A stretch of DNA of 19,301 nt from UBA4716 sp002438865 (GTDB lineage Bacteria > Bacillota > Clostridia > UBA1381). The stretch's first letter is position 1. Each line of letters opens with the position of its first letter. The stretch spans positions 1 to 19,301 of the forward strand of contig CALERO010000207.1 of NCBI GenBank assembly GCA_937907325.1. Reading direction: 5' to 3'. A program made the position numbers and the translations under genes. Positions 1 to 7,957 of this stretch are shown one piece after another. Below the pieces are notes generated by a model that saw nothing but the letters and a program-made list of their open reading frames with translations, did not search any database and was not told the DNA's origin.

Positions 1-220
1 TATTTATATTCTATCATAGAAGGAATCTTTTTTACAGACTTTTTTTCACACTCTCTCTAATTTTTTTATAGCATAGCTGATAAACCTTATAAGCACGGTA
101 TTTTTGCGTTTACCCGTACAAGTAAGATTTTTTTCTGTAAATTTACTTCTATGCGATAAAATATAAATTTTTAATGGGCAGGAAAGTATGAGCACGGTTA
201 TTTTGATTTGCACACCGATA

Positions 221-1231
221 TTAATATTCAATTCTTAACACACCGTTATCTTCTGCTACAGTTCCTTCGGAGTTTATATTTGTACGTTTCCCCGAAACTG
301 AATAAAATCCGGAGGAGGTAAAGCCGTCCGTACTGTCATTCTCATTAAGAGCAAGCGACAGCTCAAAAATATTAAGGTGGTCGTACGAAACGGTTGATTT
401 TACATTAACACCGAGCACTTTTGTATCGCCAGACAGATTTCCGTTGCCGGAAAAATCAAAATACAGCGTTTTGCCGTTAATTACAAGCCCCATATGCACC
501 GCGGCACGGTTAAGCATATGCGTACCGTCGCTGAGCATAATATCGAGCGTGGCTTTTTGCAAGTCCGTATTTTCAAAATCAAGCTCCGTCGATATTTTAT
601 ATACCTTATTCCCGTATGTGTACACCTCTGCGGAAAAATCATCCGAAAGGTGGTCTGCGATAGGCTCCTGCTCCGGGGTGACGCAGTTTATAATATTTAT
701 CACATCCTCGTCCGAAACCTCGACATTAAGAATCTCTGCAGTATTTTTAACCGCATTAAGCAATGTTTGTCTGAAATACGCATAGCCTTGGCTGTTCTTT
801 AAACTGCTGATATAACGGCTCAATTTTTCACGTTCCGCCGTTACCGTATAGACATCACAGCCAAGCTCCTTTGTCCCGAAAATGGCACTTTCATAACCTG
901 TTTTTTTCACTTTCAGACTGCCGTACAGCTCACCGGCGGAATATCCGTCCGCATCGTTCGGGTCGGCAAATTCCTCCTCAAGGCTTTCATCGTGCGGTAA
1001 TGCATAGCTGTATTCGCCTATTTTTATTTCATATGCGGACGGCTTGCTGCCGATATTAAGCTTTTTCAGTGCGTCCGAGTAATCCGAGTTTATACTTAAT
1101 GCGGTATTTGTAAAGCATGCCGCAAGATATTCCTTTGTATGCGATTTCTTAATCATATGCACCGCCCCGAAAACGACTGCCGCCGTAACGCAAACGCATA
1201 TAACAGAAATCAGTATGTATTTTTTCTTCAT
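221..1231 (-). CDS. Membrane-anchored extracytoplasmic protein of unknown function
   Basis: I do not recognise this protein. The 336-residue product starts with a short basic stretch (MKKK) and one hydrophobic segment (about residues 5-22), consistent with a signal anchor or uncleaved signal peptide. The rest is a soluble, mostly acidic domain that should lie outside the membrane, with alternating strand-like segments in its C-terminal half. No catalytic motif is obvious. I chose the second of two adjacent ATG codons (1231) because GAGG sits 7 nt upstream of it but only 4 nt from the first (1234); the longer reading begins with TTG and would run through the ribosome binding site. The gene diverges from the YhgE/Pip gene with a roughly 110 bp shared promoter region, so the two may be co-regulated. 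It ends in a 220 bp stretch without a clear terminator. Confidence 0.72.
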   Translation of the reverse strand: MKKKYILISVICVCVTAAVVFGAVHMIKKSHTKEYLAACFTNTALSINSDYSDALKKLNIGSKPSAYEIKIGEYSYALPHDESLEEEFADPNDADGYSAGELYGSLKVKKTGYESAIFGTKELGCDVYTVTAEREKLSRYISSLKNSQGYAYFRQTLLNAVKNTAEILNVEVSDEDVINIINCVTPEQEPIADHLSDDFSAEVYTYGNKVYKISTELDFENTDLQKATLDIMLSDGTHMLNRAAVHMGLVINGKTLYFDFSGNGNLSGDTKVLGVNVKSTVSYDHLNIFELSLALNENDSTDGFTSSGFYSVSGKRTNINSEGTVAEDNGVLRIEY

Positions 1232-1248
1232 CATAACACCTCGCAATT

Positions 1249-1278
1249 ATTTTATCATACAAAAATAATTTATGTCAA
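1249..1278 (-). promoter_or_regulatory. Promoter for the 221-1231 gene
   Basis: On the minus strand TTGACA (1273-1278) is followed after 18 bp by TAAAAT (1249-1254), just upstream of the GAGG ribosome binding site. It lies back to back with the YhgE promoter; the two -35 boxes are only 4 bp apart. Confidence 0.6.
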
Positions 1279-1282
1279 CCTC

Positions 1283-1311
1283 TTTACAAAAATTCATATT
1301 TGTAATATAAT
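1283..1311 (+). promoter_or_regulatory. Promoter for the YhgE/Pip gene
   Basis: TTTACA (1283-1288), a 17 bp spacer, and TATAAT (1306-1311) give a near-consensus sigma-A promoter about 33 bp before the start codon. An AAGGAG ribosome binding site lies between them. Confidence 0.72.
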
Positions 1312-1343
1312 GATTTTAGCTCACATCAGGAAGGAGTATATAT

Positions 1344-4103
1344 ATGTTTTTCAAAAACAGCTTCAGAATATTCAAATGCGATCTTAAAAAGCTTGCACGA
1401 AACTGGGTTGCGATAGTAATTGCGTGCGGTGTAGCACTTTTGCCGTCGCTGTATGCGTGGATAAATATTCTTGCCTCGTGGGATCCGTACGGCAACACGG
1501 GCGGAGTAAAGGTGGGTATCGTAAATAACGATGAAGGCTCGCAGATACAGGGGATAAATATAAACATCGGCTCGGAGCTTGAGTCACAGCTTAAAGAGAA
1601 CAAAAAACTCGGCTGGACATTTTTCGATACTGCGGATGAGGGCATTGAGCAGTGCCGAAACGGAAAGGTGTATGCGACTATAATAATTCCGAACGACTTT
1701 TCCGCAAAAATGGCTACATTGCTTGACGAAACGCACGTCAAGCCGCAGCTTGATTATTATGTGAACGAGAAAATCAATGCAATAGCGCCTAAAATGACCG
1801 ACAGCGGTGCTTCAACACTGCAAAAGCAGATAACGCAGTCGTTTATTCAGACGGTTATAGAAAAGGTGTTTGAAGTTTTAAATCCGCTCGGGTATGACAT
1901 AGATCAGCACTATGATGAGATAGAGAAATTCCAAAGTCTGTTAAATCTTGTTGATGACGATTTGCCTCACGTTTCGGAAAAACTTGACAACCTGCTTGCA
2001 TCGGCAAAGGATGGCAAAATCGACCTCGGCGCCAATGCAAAGGACGTGGAATTTTTAAAGCGTGTTCTCACAAATGCCATTACTTACACCGATGATGTCA
2101 AAGCCGATACGGATAAGCTTATGAACAAAACCGATCACAGCGCATCGGACATACGCACAAACATTGACGGGATAAGCAGTGCGCTTGCGTCTATGGAAAG
2201 CTCGCTCGATAATCTGGACGGTAAAATAACCACAAACAAGCCCGATGTTTCCGACAGCCTTTCATCGCTGACGGCGGATATTGATGCGATAAACAACAGG
2301 CTTTCGTCAATGGAAAAGGAAATAACGATATTTGACGATGATACACGTACCGATCTGGAACGTAAGATACAGCGATTGCGCACAACGCTCGGCTCGCTTG
2401 ACGATTTCCTCGATGATGTTTCGGAGGCGGGTGACGTTATAGCTACCCTTGCGAAAGACCTTAAATTCATAGAGGACAGCGCCGCCGAGATAGGCAGTAG
2501 CGTCAAGGACTTATCGGACAGCATAGACAAGGCGTTTGACGAAATAATCGACGCATTGGAAAAGATTTCGGGAAAAGCGTCCTCTGCCGAGACGGAAATT
2601 GCAGCAGTAGGTGCGAAGCTTAATCATAATTCCTCGCTGTACCGCCGTCTTGAAAAGGCGGTAAGCGACGCCAAGGGTCAGGATGCGGCGATTGCCGAGC
2701 TTAAACTGAGCACGCAGATAGACAATATAATAAACAAGATTGAAAATAAGCACGACCACATATCCGAAAAGCTTGACAAGATTGAGGATACGGCGTCGGG
2801 CATACAGCTTACCTCAAAATCACTGCGTACACATCTGACATCGTTTAACGATTCGGCGCAGATTCTTATAAGAAATCTGCACAAGCAGATAAGCGAGTCG
2901 GACGCTACTCTTAAGGAGATAAACAGCATACTTAAGCGCAGTAATGACGATAAGATACTTGATTTTTCGGAGGATATAGCCACGATAAGCAATAAGCTTG
3001 CCTCTTTGAGCAGTAACATATCAAAGCTTGAGGGGGATTTGAGCGGTTCGGCCGATTTGGAGAGTACGGTTGATGCGGCAAAGAGTATATGCCAGAATAC
3101 ACGCAAGCTTACCGAATCGCTGTCAAAGACCTTTGACGGCTCGCTTGACGAGAAAATACAAAAGCTTCTCTCGAACGCAAATTCCGCCGGTTCGGATTTA
3201 CAGCAGTTGTTCAGTATGTCGATAGACGGAGTTGATTCAGCTCAGGAGTTTCTGGATAAGCTGAATAACAACTCGACAATCCTTACGGACGATGTAAATA
3301 AGTTCAAGGATAAGCTTCCGACTTACCTCAACGGTATGACAAAGATAGCCGACAAGATACGTGCGCTTTCGGATGTTATAGACCTTAAGGATATTGCCAG
3401 TATGATGCAGTATGACAGCGAAGCTACGGGAGATTTCTTTGCGTCGCCCGTTGAGCTTAACACTACAAAGCTGTTCCCGGTGAAGAATTACGGTGCAGGT
3501 CTGACGCCGTTCTATACCACGCTGTGTCTGTGGGTAGGCGTATTGCTTATGTGCGCTCTGTTCACAACAAGAGCGGTAAACGCAGATTTTGAGTATACAC
3601 CGAATGAAGAATTTATGGGCAAATTTATGCTGTTCGGTGCAATGGCGGTCATACAGGGATTTATAGCGGCTCTGGGCGATGTTGTGGTGCTGAGGGTGGA
3701 GATAATGCACCCGATACTGTTTATATGCCTTTCAATGCTCTACAGCCTTGTATTTACGGGAATTGTGTACACACTTGTGTCGCTGTTTGATAACGTAGGT
3801 AAGGCAATAGGCGTTGTGTTCCTGGTATTTCAGATAGCCGGCGCCGGCGGTACGTTCCCGATACAGGTAACGCCGGTATTCTTCCAGAGAATAAACGCAT
3901 TCCTGCCGTTCACGTATGCGATAAACGGTATGCGTGAGGCGGTGGCAGGCATAGTTATGGGCAACCTTGTAACGGATATAGCCGTGCTTGTTGCATACTT
4001 TGCGGGATTTATCGCATTGGGACTGATTTTGAAGCGTTTTGCAAGCAAGGCTTTGAAGAAATTCCTTAAGCAATTGAGCAACTCGGGAGTAATAGGACAT
4101 TAA
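1344..4103 (+). CDS. YhgE/Pip family membrane protein (ABC-2-like) with a very long coiled-coil ectodomain
   Basis: The 919-residue protein has the layout of the YhgE/Pip (phage infection protein) family. There is an N-terminal transmembrane segment (about 19-42) followed by the conserved WDPYGNTGG and VGIVNNDEG stretches, then a long extracytoplasmic region (about 43-720). After it comes a C-terminal block of five or six membrane helices (about 722-895) related to ABC-2 permeases, with the family signature around GGTFPIQVTP, LPFTYAINGMRE. The ectodomain is rich in Asp, Ser, Lys and Leu with heptad-like spacing, suggesting long coiled coils. Family members include the phage receptor Pip and proteins linked to export systems, but the substrate is generally unknown. 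An AAGGAG site lies 7 nt before the ATG. The gene is monocistronic, bounded by its own promoter and a strong terminator. Confidence 0.88.
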   Translation: MFFKNSFRIFKCDLKKLARNWVAIVIACGVALLPSLYAWINILASWDPYGNTGGVKVGIVNNDEGSQIQGININIGSELESQLKENKKLGWTFFDTADEGIEQCRNGKVYATIIIPNDFSAKMATLLDETHVKPQLDYYVNEKINAIAPKMTDSGASTLQKQITQSFIQTVIEKVFEVLNPLGYDIDQHYDEIEKFQSLLNLVDDDLPHVSEKLDNLLASAKDGKIDLGANAKDVEFLKRVLTNAITYTDDVKADTDKLMNKTDHSASDIRTNIDGISSALASMESSLDNLDGKITTNKPDVSDSLSSLTADIDAINNRLSSMEKEITIFDDDTRTDLERKIQRLRTTLGSLDDFLDDVSEAGDVIATLAKDLKFIEDSAAEIGSSVKDLSDSIDKAFDEIIDALEKISGKASSAETEIAAVGAKLNHNSSLYRRLEKAVSDAKGQDAAIAELKLSTQIDNIINKIENKHDHISEKLDKIEDTASGIQLTSKSLRTHLTSFNDSAQILIRNLHKQISESDATLKEINSILKRSNDDKILDFSEDIATISNKLASLSSNISKLEGDLSGSADLESTVDAAKSICQNTRKLTESLSKTFDGSLDEKIQKLLSNANSAGSDLQQLFSMSIDGVDSAQEFLDKLNNNSTILTDDVNKFKDKLPTYLNGMTKIADKIRALSDVIDLKDIASMMQYDSEATGDFFASPVELNTTKLFPVKNYGAGLTPFYTTLCLWVGVLLMCALFTTRAVNADFEYTPNEEFMGKFMLFGAMAVIQGFIAALGDVVVLRVEIMHPILFICLSMLYSLVFTGIVYTLVSLFDNVGKAIGVVFLVFQIAGAGGTFPIQVTPVFFQRINAFLPFTYAINGMREAVAGIVMGNLVTDIAVLVAYFAGFIALGLILKRFASKALKKFLKQLSNSGVIGH

Positions 4104-4111
4104 ATATATCT

Positions 4112-4146
4112 AAAAGGTGCAGTTCAAAATGAACTGCACCTTTTAT
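4112..4146. terminator. Bidirectional terminator between YhgE/Pip and the response regulator
   Basis: A perfect 15 bp stem (4112-4126 with 4130-4144) with a 3 nt loop is flanked by A-runs on one side and T-runs on the other, so it can end transcription from both convergent genes. The stop codon of the response regulator (4143-4145) lies inside the right arm. Confidence 0.92.
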
Positions 4147-4823
4147 TTTGCTGTTTTCTCGATAAGCTCAAACAGCCGCAACTCGTGCAGCTGTTTGAGC
4201 AGTTCCGACATATTTTTAATTCCCATACGTTTCAAAAGACGGCTTGCCATCTTTTTGACCGACGTAACCTCAATAACCTTTCTGTCGGCAATATCCTTAT
4301 ATTTTTCGCCCTTGTACAGCGAATAAAGCAAATCAAATTCGCCCTTTGACAGGCGTGTAAGATTAATATACATATACAGAAGCGACTGCATATTATCATT
4401 AACCTCTCTCGTTCTGTTGATAAGCTTTTGCGAGATTTCGGGATTAAGCGAGGTGTTGCCCCGAAAAACATCTTTTATATTCTTCAATATTTCGGCAGGG
4501 GGCAGGCTTTTACTGCAAAAATTATCGGCTCCGTCCGCAACGGCACGGAAAAGCTGAAAATCCGTTATATTTTGAGATAACACAATAATTTTTGTTCTCG
4601 GACATTCTTTTTTTACAGTCCTTATAACATTTTCGCTGTCAGCTTCGGCATCTATGTCAAAAATCAGTACATCGGGGCGCAGGCGCTCCGCCAATTCAAT
4701 ACACCGCCCGGCGGTGTATGCCTTTGCGGAGATTTCTATTTCGGAAAAACTCATAAACTCATCATAATAACTGCTGCGTATGTATTCCGGACTGTCATAT
4801 ATCAAAACCGTTATTTTAACCAT
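4143..4823 (-). CDS. Orphan response regulator, LuxR/NarL-type output domain
   Basis: The 226-residue protein has an N-terminal receiver domain (about 1-120) and a C-terminal LuxR-type helix-turn-helix (about 157-212: LTRLSKGEFDLLYSLYKGE, then KDIADR and TSVKKMASRLLKRMGI). In the receiver, D56 in VLIFD is the likely phosphoacceptor, with S83 and K105 at the other conserved positions. The usual N-terminal acidic pair is reduced to one Asp (D10), so phosphorylation may be altered. No histidine kinase gene is adjacent. I start at ATG 4823, preceded by GGGGG at 6 nt, instead of the TTG 12 nt further out. It diverges from the XRE gene. Confidence 0.83.
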   Translation of the reverse strand: MVKITVLIYDSPEYIRSSYYDEFMSFSEIEISAKAYTAGRCIELAERLRPDVLIFDIDAEADSENVIRTVKKECPRTKIIVLSQNITDFQLFRAVADGADNFCSKSLPPAEILKNIKDVFRGNTSLNPEISQKLINRTREVNDNMQSLLYMYINLTRLSKGEFDLLYSLYKGEKYKDIADRKVIEVTSVKKMASRLLKRMGIKNMSELLKQLHELRLFELIEKTAK

Positions 4824-4854
4824 ATAAACCCCCAAAAATTTGTACTTCTTTTAC

Positions 4855-4884
4855 ATTTTAACACCAAAGCGGGGGAGATGTCAA
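4855..4884 (-). promoter_or_regulatory. Promoter for the response regulator
   Basis: On the minus strand TTGACA (4879-4884) is followed after 18 bp by TAAAAT (4855-4860). This is the same arrangement and spacing as the promoter of the 221-1231 gene. Confidence 0.58.
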
Positions 4885-4914
4885 TACTTTTTATTGTAAA
4901 AACATATATTATTA

Positions 4915-4926
4915 TTGTTTAAACAA
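4915..4926. promoter_or_regulatory. 12 bp palindrome, candidate regulator site
   Basis: TTGTTTAAACAA is a perfect palindrome in the divergent region between the response regulator and the XRE gene. It lies roughly at the -35 distance from the TATAAT box at 4950. XRE proteins of the SinR/Cro type bind short dyads as dimers, so this is a plausible site; that use is inferred. Confidence 0.42.
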
Positions 4927-4935
4927 ATAGCACGC

Positions 4936-4964
4936 ACGCAAATAACCAATATAATTATTTGCGT
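4936..4964. promoter_or_regulatory. XRE gene -10 region inside a perfect 10 bp inverted repeat (candidate operator)
   Basis: ACGCAAATAA (4936-4945) and TTATTTGCGT (4955-4964) form a perfect dyad with a 9 nt centre that overlaps TATAAT (4950-4955). No good -35 box is visible 17 bp upstream. A repressor bound here would block the promoter, so autoregulation by the XRE protein is the simplest reading (inference). Confidence 0.55.
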
Positions 4965-4986
4965 AAGCAATAAAAGGGGTGATGAC

Positions 4987-5319
4987 ATGAACAGAATAGC
5001 ACAGCTTAGGAAAGAAAAACATCTTAACCAGATAGGACTTGCGATGAAGATGAATATTTCGCAGTATATGGTCAGCGCATATGAAACCGGCAGACATCAG
5101 CCGACAATGGATATGCTTATTGAATTATCTGATTTTTTCGGAGTGTCGGTGGATTATCTTATCGGCAGAAGCAATGTGAGAATGAGAGCCGATGAATTTT
5201 TTGCAACGGATTTTTCGGCGGAGGAGGCGGAGCTTTTGGCGCTGTTTCGGGATATGGACTGTACCGAACGCAGTAAGGCGCTGGGTATGATGTATGCCGT
5301 AAAACATTACAAAGATTAA
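4987..5319 (+). CDS. XRE family helix-turn-helix transcriptional regulator
   Basis: The 110-residue protein has an N-terminal HTH_3 domain (about 1-60), with LRKEKHLNQIGLAMKMNIS, then the recognition helix region YMVSAYETGRHQP and the downstream PTMDMLIELSDFFGVSVDYL. This matches the Cro/C1/SinR fold almost throughout. The C-terminal tail (about 66-110) is acidic and helical (SAEEAELLALFRDMD) and probably serves dimerisation. I start at ATG 4987 because GGGGTG lies 5-6 nt upstream; the in-frame ATG 72 nt earlier lies before the dyad-covered promoter and is not used. The gene stands alone, ending in a strong hairpin, and diverges from the response regulator. Its targets are unknown. Confidence 0.85.
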   Translation: MNRIAQLRKEKHLNQIGLAMKMNISQYMVSAYETGRHQPTMDMLIELSDFFGVSVDYLIGRSNVRMRADEFFATDFSAEEAELLALFRDMDCTERSKALGMMYAVKHYKD

Positions 5320-5330
5320 CTTGCATAAAG

Positions 5331-5370
5331 AGCTGTGGCAAAATGATTTCATTTTGCCACAGCTTTTTTA
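5331..5370. terminator. Strong hairpin terminator after the XRE gene, probably shared with the convergent gene
   Basis: AGCTGTGGCAAAATGA (5331-5346) pairs with its complement at 5349-5364, followed by a run of six T. On the minus strand the hairpin lies just beyond the stop codon of the aminotransferase gene but with a weaker T-run (CTTTAT), so it may serve both genes. Confidence 0.9.
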
Positions 5371-5387
5371 TAATGCCGAGAGAACTG

Positions 5388-6503
5388 TTACAGCTCTTTT
5401 TTCAGCCGCCATACCGCATCGGCAAGCTCCTCCGCATCACGTTCCTTATTGAACACGCCGAAAGACGCACGCACAGCGCCCGTTTTTACCGTGCCGAGAG
5501 CCTTGTGCGCAAGCGGAGCACAATGGTATCCGGCACGCAGTGCAAATCTGTCCGAGAGCCGCTGTGCGACCTCACCGCTCGCTTTGCCTGCTATATTAAA
5601 CGCCGTTGTGCCTATCCTGTTTCCGTTTCCGTAAACGGTTATGCCGCCCATATTGAGAAGCTTTTCCTCAAGCTTTTTCGCAATATATCTTTCCCTGCCG
5701 CCTATTTCATCCACGCCGTGCCGTCTGATATATCGTACTCCCTCCGCAAGTGCTTTTATTGCCGGGGTATTCATTGTTCCGCTTTGTAGCATATCGGGCA
5801 TAAATTTCGGCTGTATAAGGCTTTCCGATTTGCTCCCCGTTCCGCCCGTTATCACGGGTGAGAGGTACTGCGGCTCTTTTACATACACTCCGCCCGTTCC
5901 GAGAGGACCCATAAGCCCCTTGTGTCCCGAAAACACAATAAAATCCGCTCCTATGCGTTCGGCGTCCACATTAAGACAGCCTGCCGTCTGCGCTGTGTCA
6001 ACAAGGCAGAGAATGTCATTTTCCCGTGCGATTTTGCAGATTTCCTCTATCGGCTCTATAGTTCCGCATACGTTGGAGGCATGAGTGCAGACTATGAGCT
6101 TTGTGTCGTCACGTATTGCGTCACGGAACGACTGAGGGTCGGTGTATCCGTTTTTGTCGGACTTGACGACAGTGTAGTTGCCGAGACGGTGCAGAGGTCT
6201 TAAAACGCTGTTGTGCGCCATTTCGGAGGTGATGGCATGACCGCCCGACAAAAGCACGCCCAGGATTACCATATTGAGCGCATATGTGGCGTTTTGCGTG
6301 AATGCGATATTCTGCGGATTGTCTATATTAAACAGCTCCGCAATCTCGTCCTGCGCCGTAACTATCGCCTCGGTGCTTTTCACACTCATTGCATGACCGC
6401 CACGTCCGGCATTGCCGCTCCCAAAGATTGTACCGCTTATAAGCGCTTTGTATACCGCAAGGGGTTTTCTTGCAGATGTTGCCGCATTGTCAAGATACTT
6501 CAT
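5388..6503 (-). CDS. Class V aminotransferase, cysteine desulfurase-like (EF2568 type)
   Basis: The 371-residue PLP enzyme resembles the EF2568-type branch of cysteine desulfurase/selenocysteine lyase-like proteins. It starts with YLDNAATS, the usual N-terminal motif. The cofactor region shows VDTAQTAG (D169, Q172) and the Schiff-base lysine K195 in FSGHKGLMGP. The candidate catalytic Cys is C328 in AGYHCAPLAH, followed by RASFG with R346. By homology it would take sulfur (or selenium) from cysteine or selenocysteine. I start at ATG 6503, with GGGGAG about 10 nt upstream; the longer in-frame reading has no support. It overlaps the end of the DUF3343 gene by 14 nt, so the pair is translationally linked. 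The partner in Fe-S, tRNA or selenium metabolism cannot be told from this window. Confidence 0.87.
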   Translation of the reverse strand: MKYLDNAATSARKPLAVYKALISGTIFGSGNAGRGGHAMSVKSTEAIVTAQDEIAELFNIDNPQNIAFTQNATYALNMVILGVLLSGGHAITSEMAHNSVLRPLHRLGNYTVVKSDKNGYTDPQSFRDAIRDDTKLIVCTHASNVCGTIEPIEEICKIARENDILCLVDTAQTAGCLNVDAERIGADFIVFSGHKGLMGPLGTGGVYVKEPQYLSPVITGGTGSKSESLIQPKFMPDMLQSGTMNTPAIKALAEGVRYIRRHGVDEIGGRERYIAKKLEEKLLNMGGITVYGNGNRIGTTAFNIAGKASGEVAQRLSDRFALRAGYHCAPLAHKALGTVKTGAVRASFGVFNKERDAEELADAVWRLKKEL

Positions 6504-6747
6504 TGAATACACGCTCCCCGTCACGAATTTCTTCAATATATATTTTTTTGATCCGTATGCCGTTCTCATCGCATAACGGTCTTACTATTTTCAAAAGACG
6601 TTCATCGGCACGCACCGAATACGAACACTCGCCGGTCTTGTTGAGCTTGCCGGGCGTGTGAACAACGTCGGCAGGATAGCCCGAGGAGGCTTCGAGAAGC
6701 TTTTTAAGCCGTGCCGCCGTTGTTATTGAGCCTAATGTTATATACAA
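6490..6747 (-). CDS. DUF3343 protein, putative Se/S carrier-like
   Basis: The small protein (85 residues) begins MYITLGSITTAARLKKLL and matches the DUF3343 pattern of a short fold with a central P-x-x-L/C region (VVHTPGKLNKTGECSYSVR). C41 in GECSYS lies where the family has its conserved Cys; C59 is a second one. The family is annotated as putative Se/S carrier-like and often sits beside EF2568-type enzymes, as it does here. The start is TTG at 6747: GGAG lies 7 nt upstream, and the product then begins as family members do. A longer reading from another TTG (6765) would have to translate through the ribosome binding site. That site lies in the 3' arm of a hairpin. Function as a sulfur or selenium carrier is inferred. 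Confidence 0.78.
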   Translation of the reverse strand: MYITLGSITTAARLKKLLEASSGYPADVVHTPGKLNKTGECSYSVRADERLLKIVRPLCDENGIRIKKIYIEEIRDGERVFNEVS

Positions 6748-6806
6748 AAAAATCACTCCTTTCAAATATTATCACCTATTGTATAATATTCCGAAGAGAG
6801 TGATTT
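6746..6806 (-). terminator. Two-tier hairpin after rodA, enclosing the DUF3343 ribosome binding site
   Basis: On the minus strand AAATCACTC (6798-6806) pairs with GAGTGATTT (6750-6758), and inside it AATATTAT (6783-6790) pairs with ATAATATT (6765-6772). The outer stem runs into seven T (6746-6752), like a rho-independent terminator, starting 5 nt after the rodA stop codon. The GGAG and TTG start of the next gene sit in the 3' arm and T-run, so the element could also limit its translation. Confidence 0.6.
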
Positions 6807-6811
6807 GTGAT

Positions 6812-7942
6812 TTAATATACGTCGAATACGCTCCGTGGCTTGTTGTGAGCGGAAACGCTCAGCACAAGTCCTATTGCAAGCATATTCGTAACCATTGCCG
6901 TACCGCCGTAGCTTATAAACGGGAGCGGAATACCGGTTACGGGCATAAGCCCTATACACATACCTATGTTTTCAAAGGTATGGAACAAAAGCATTGACGC
7001 CGTTCCCACGCAGATGTATCTGCCGAACGGATTGTCTGCCTTTTTTGCGATTTTAAAACAGCGCAGTATCAGCATAAACAGAAGCACCGTTACAATAACC
7101 GCTCCGATTAGTCCGAACTCCTCCGCAATGACGGAGAATATGAAGTCGGTGTATTTTGTGGGCAAATATCCGAACTGATTTTGCGTACCCTGTAAATATC
7201 CTTTTCCCCAAATCTGTCCCGAACCGACTGCTATTTTGGATTGTATAACATTATATCCTCTGTTCAGCGGGTCAAGGTCGGGGTTTAAAAATACCTGTAT
7301 ACGCTTTTTCTGATATTCGCTCAGCAGAAATTTGTATATCAGCGGAACGGAAACTATTCCCGCGCCGAGCGCCGCCGCAACGTATTTCCATGATATTTTT
7401 GCGGTGAAAAGCATACATACGAACATAAACAGGAATACCAACACGCTTCCCAAATCAGGCTGAAGCATAATAAGACCCAGAAGAAGTCCGAGGTGCAATA
7501 TAAGACCTATTATGACGGGGATTTTGTTTATGCTTTCCTCAACCTTTGAAAGGTGATACGAAAAGGTTACTATAAAGCACACCTTTGCGATTTCGGACGG
7601 CTGTATGCCGATTGCTCCGAATCGTATCCAGCTGCGTGCGCCCCAGTCGCCCGATATTCCGAAAAGCAGTACGGCAATCAGTATCAGCACGGCAAAAATA
7701 TAGATGTATTTCGCCATATTTTTAAGCTGTTCGTAGTCAAATCTGCTCATAAAAAGCATAACCGCACTTCCGATTACAAAAGCTGCCGACTGCACAATGA
7801 CGTTCGTGTTCGTTTTAAGCGTGCGTGTTGCCGAATAAATCACGGCTATTCCGAACACGGACAGTATAAATACAATAACCGCCAAAAACCAATCGGTCTT
7901 TTTTTCCGTAACCGGCATTCTGTAAATACCCTTTGTCTGCAA
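6812..7942 (-). CDS. rodA: RodA/FtsW/SpoVE family peptidoglycan polymerase (SEDS), RodA-type
   Basis: The 376-residue protein has about ten hydrophobic segments and the SEDS signatures: KYTDFIFSVIAEEFGLIG with D266 (the conserved Asp of the glycosyltransferase site), NRGYNVIQSKIAVGSG, and the C-terminal LPFISYGGTAM. SEDS proteins polymerise lipid II into glycan strands together with a class B PBP; RodA acts in sidewall elongation. No PBP2 or mreBCD gene lies nearby, so the RodA versus FtsW/SpoVE assignment rests on overall resemblance. The start is TTG 7942 because GGGAGG sits 7 nt before it; an internal ATG (7918) has a weaker site. Only 15 nt separate it from the lipoprotein gene upstream, so it should be co-transcribed with the dlt-like genes. 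Confidence 0.88.
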   Translation of the reverse strand: MQTKGIYRMPVTEKKTDWFLAVIVFILSVFGIAVIYSATRTLKTNTNVIVQSAAFVIGSAVMLFMSRFDYEQLKNMAKYIYIFAVLILIAVLLFGISGDWGARSWIRFGAIGIQPSEIAKVCFIVTFSYHLSKVEESINKIPVIIGLILHLGLLLGLIMLQPDLGSVLVFLFMFVCMLFTAKISWKYVAAALGAGIVSVPLIYKFLLSEYQKKRIQVFLNPDLDPLNRGYNVIQSKIAVGSGQIWGKGYLQGTQNQFGYLPTKYTDFIFSVIAEEFGLIGAVIVTVLLFMLILRCFKIAKKADNPFGRYICVGTASMLLFHTFENIGMCIGLMPVTGIPLPFISYGGTAMVTNMLAIGLVLSVSAHNKPRSVFDVY

Positions 7943-7957
7943 TGCACTGCCTCCCGT

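Noticed and set aside
46..231. 61-residue minus-strand frame at the left edge
   Set aside because: It overlaps the end of the 221-1231 gene, has no convincing ribosome binding site, and its composition fits AT-rich noise. I see no gene or clear terminator in 1-220, only short AT-rich repeats such as GTAAATTTAC at 137-146.
2678..3106. 142-residue minus-strand frame
   Set aside because: It is a shadow of the repetitive coiled-coil region of YhgE/Pip; such low-complexity regions often leave long open antisense frames.
4915..4986. N-terminal extension of the XRE protein
   Set aside because: The upstream ATG lies within the palindrome and before the -10 box, so it would not be on the transcript; GGGGTG before 4987 marks the real start.
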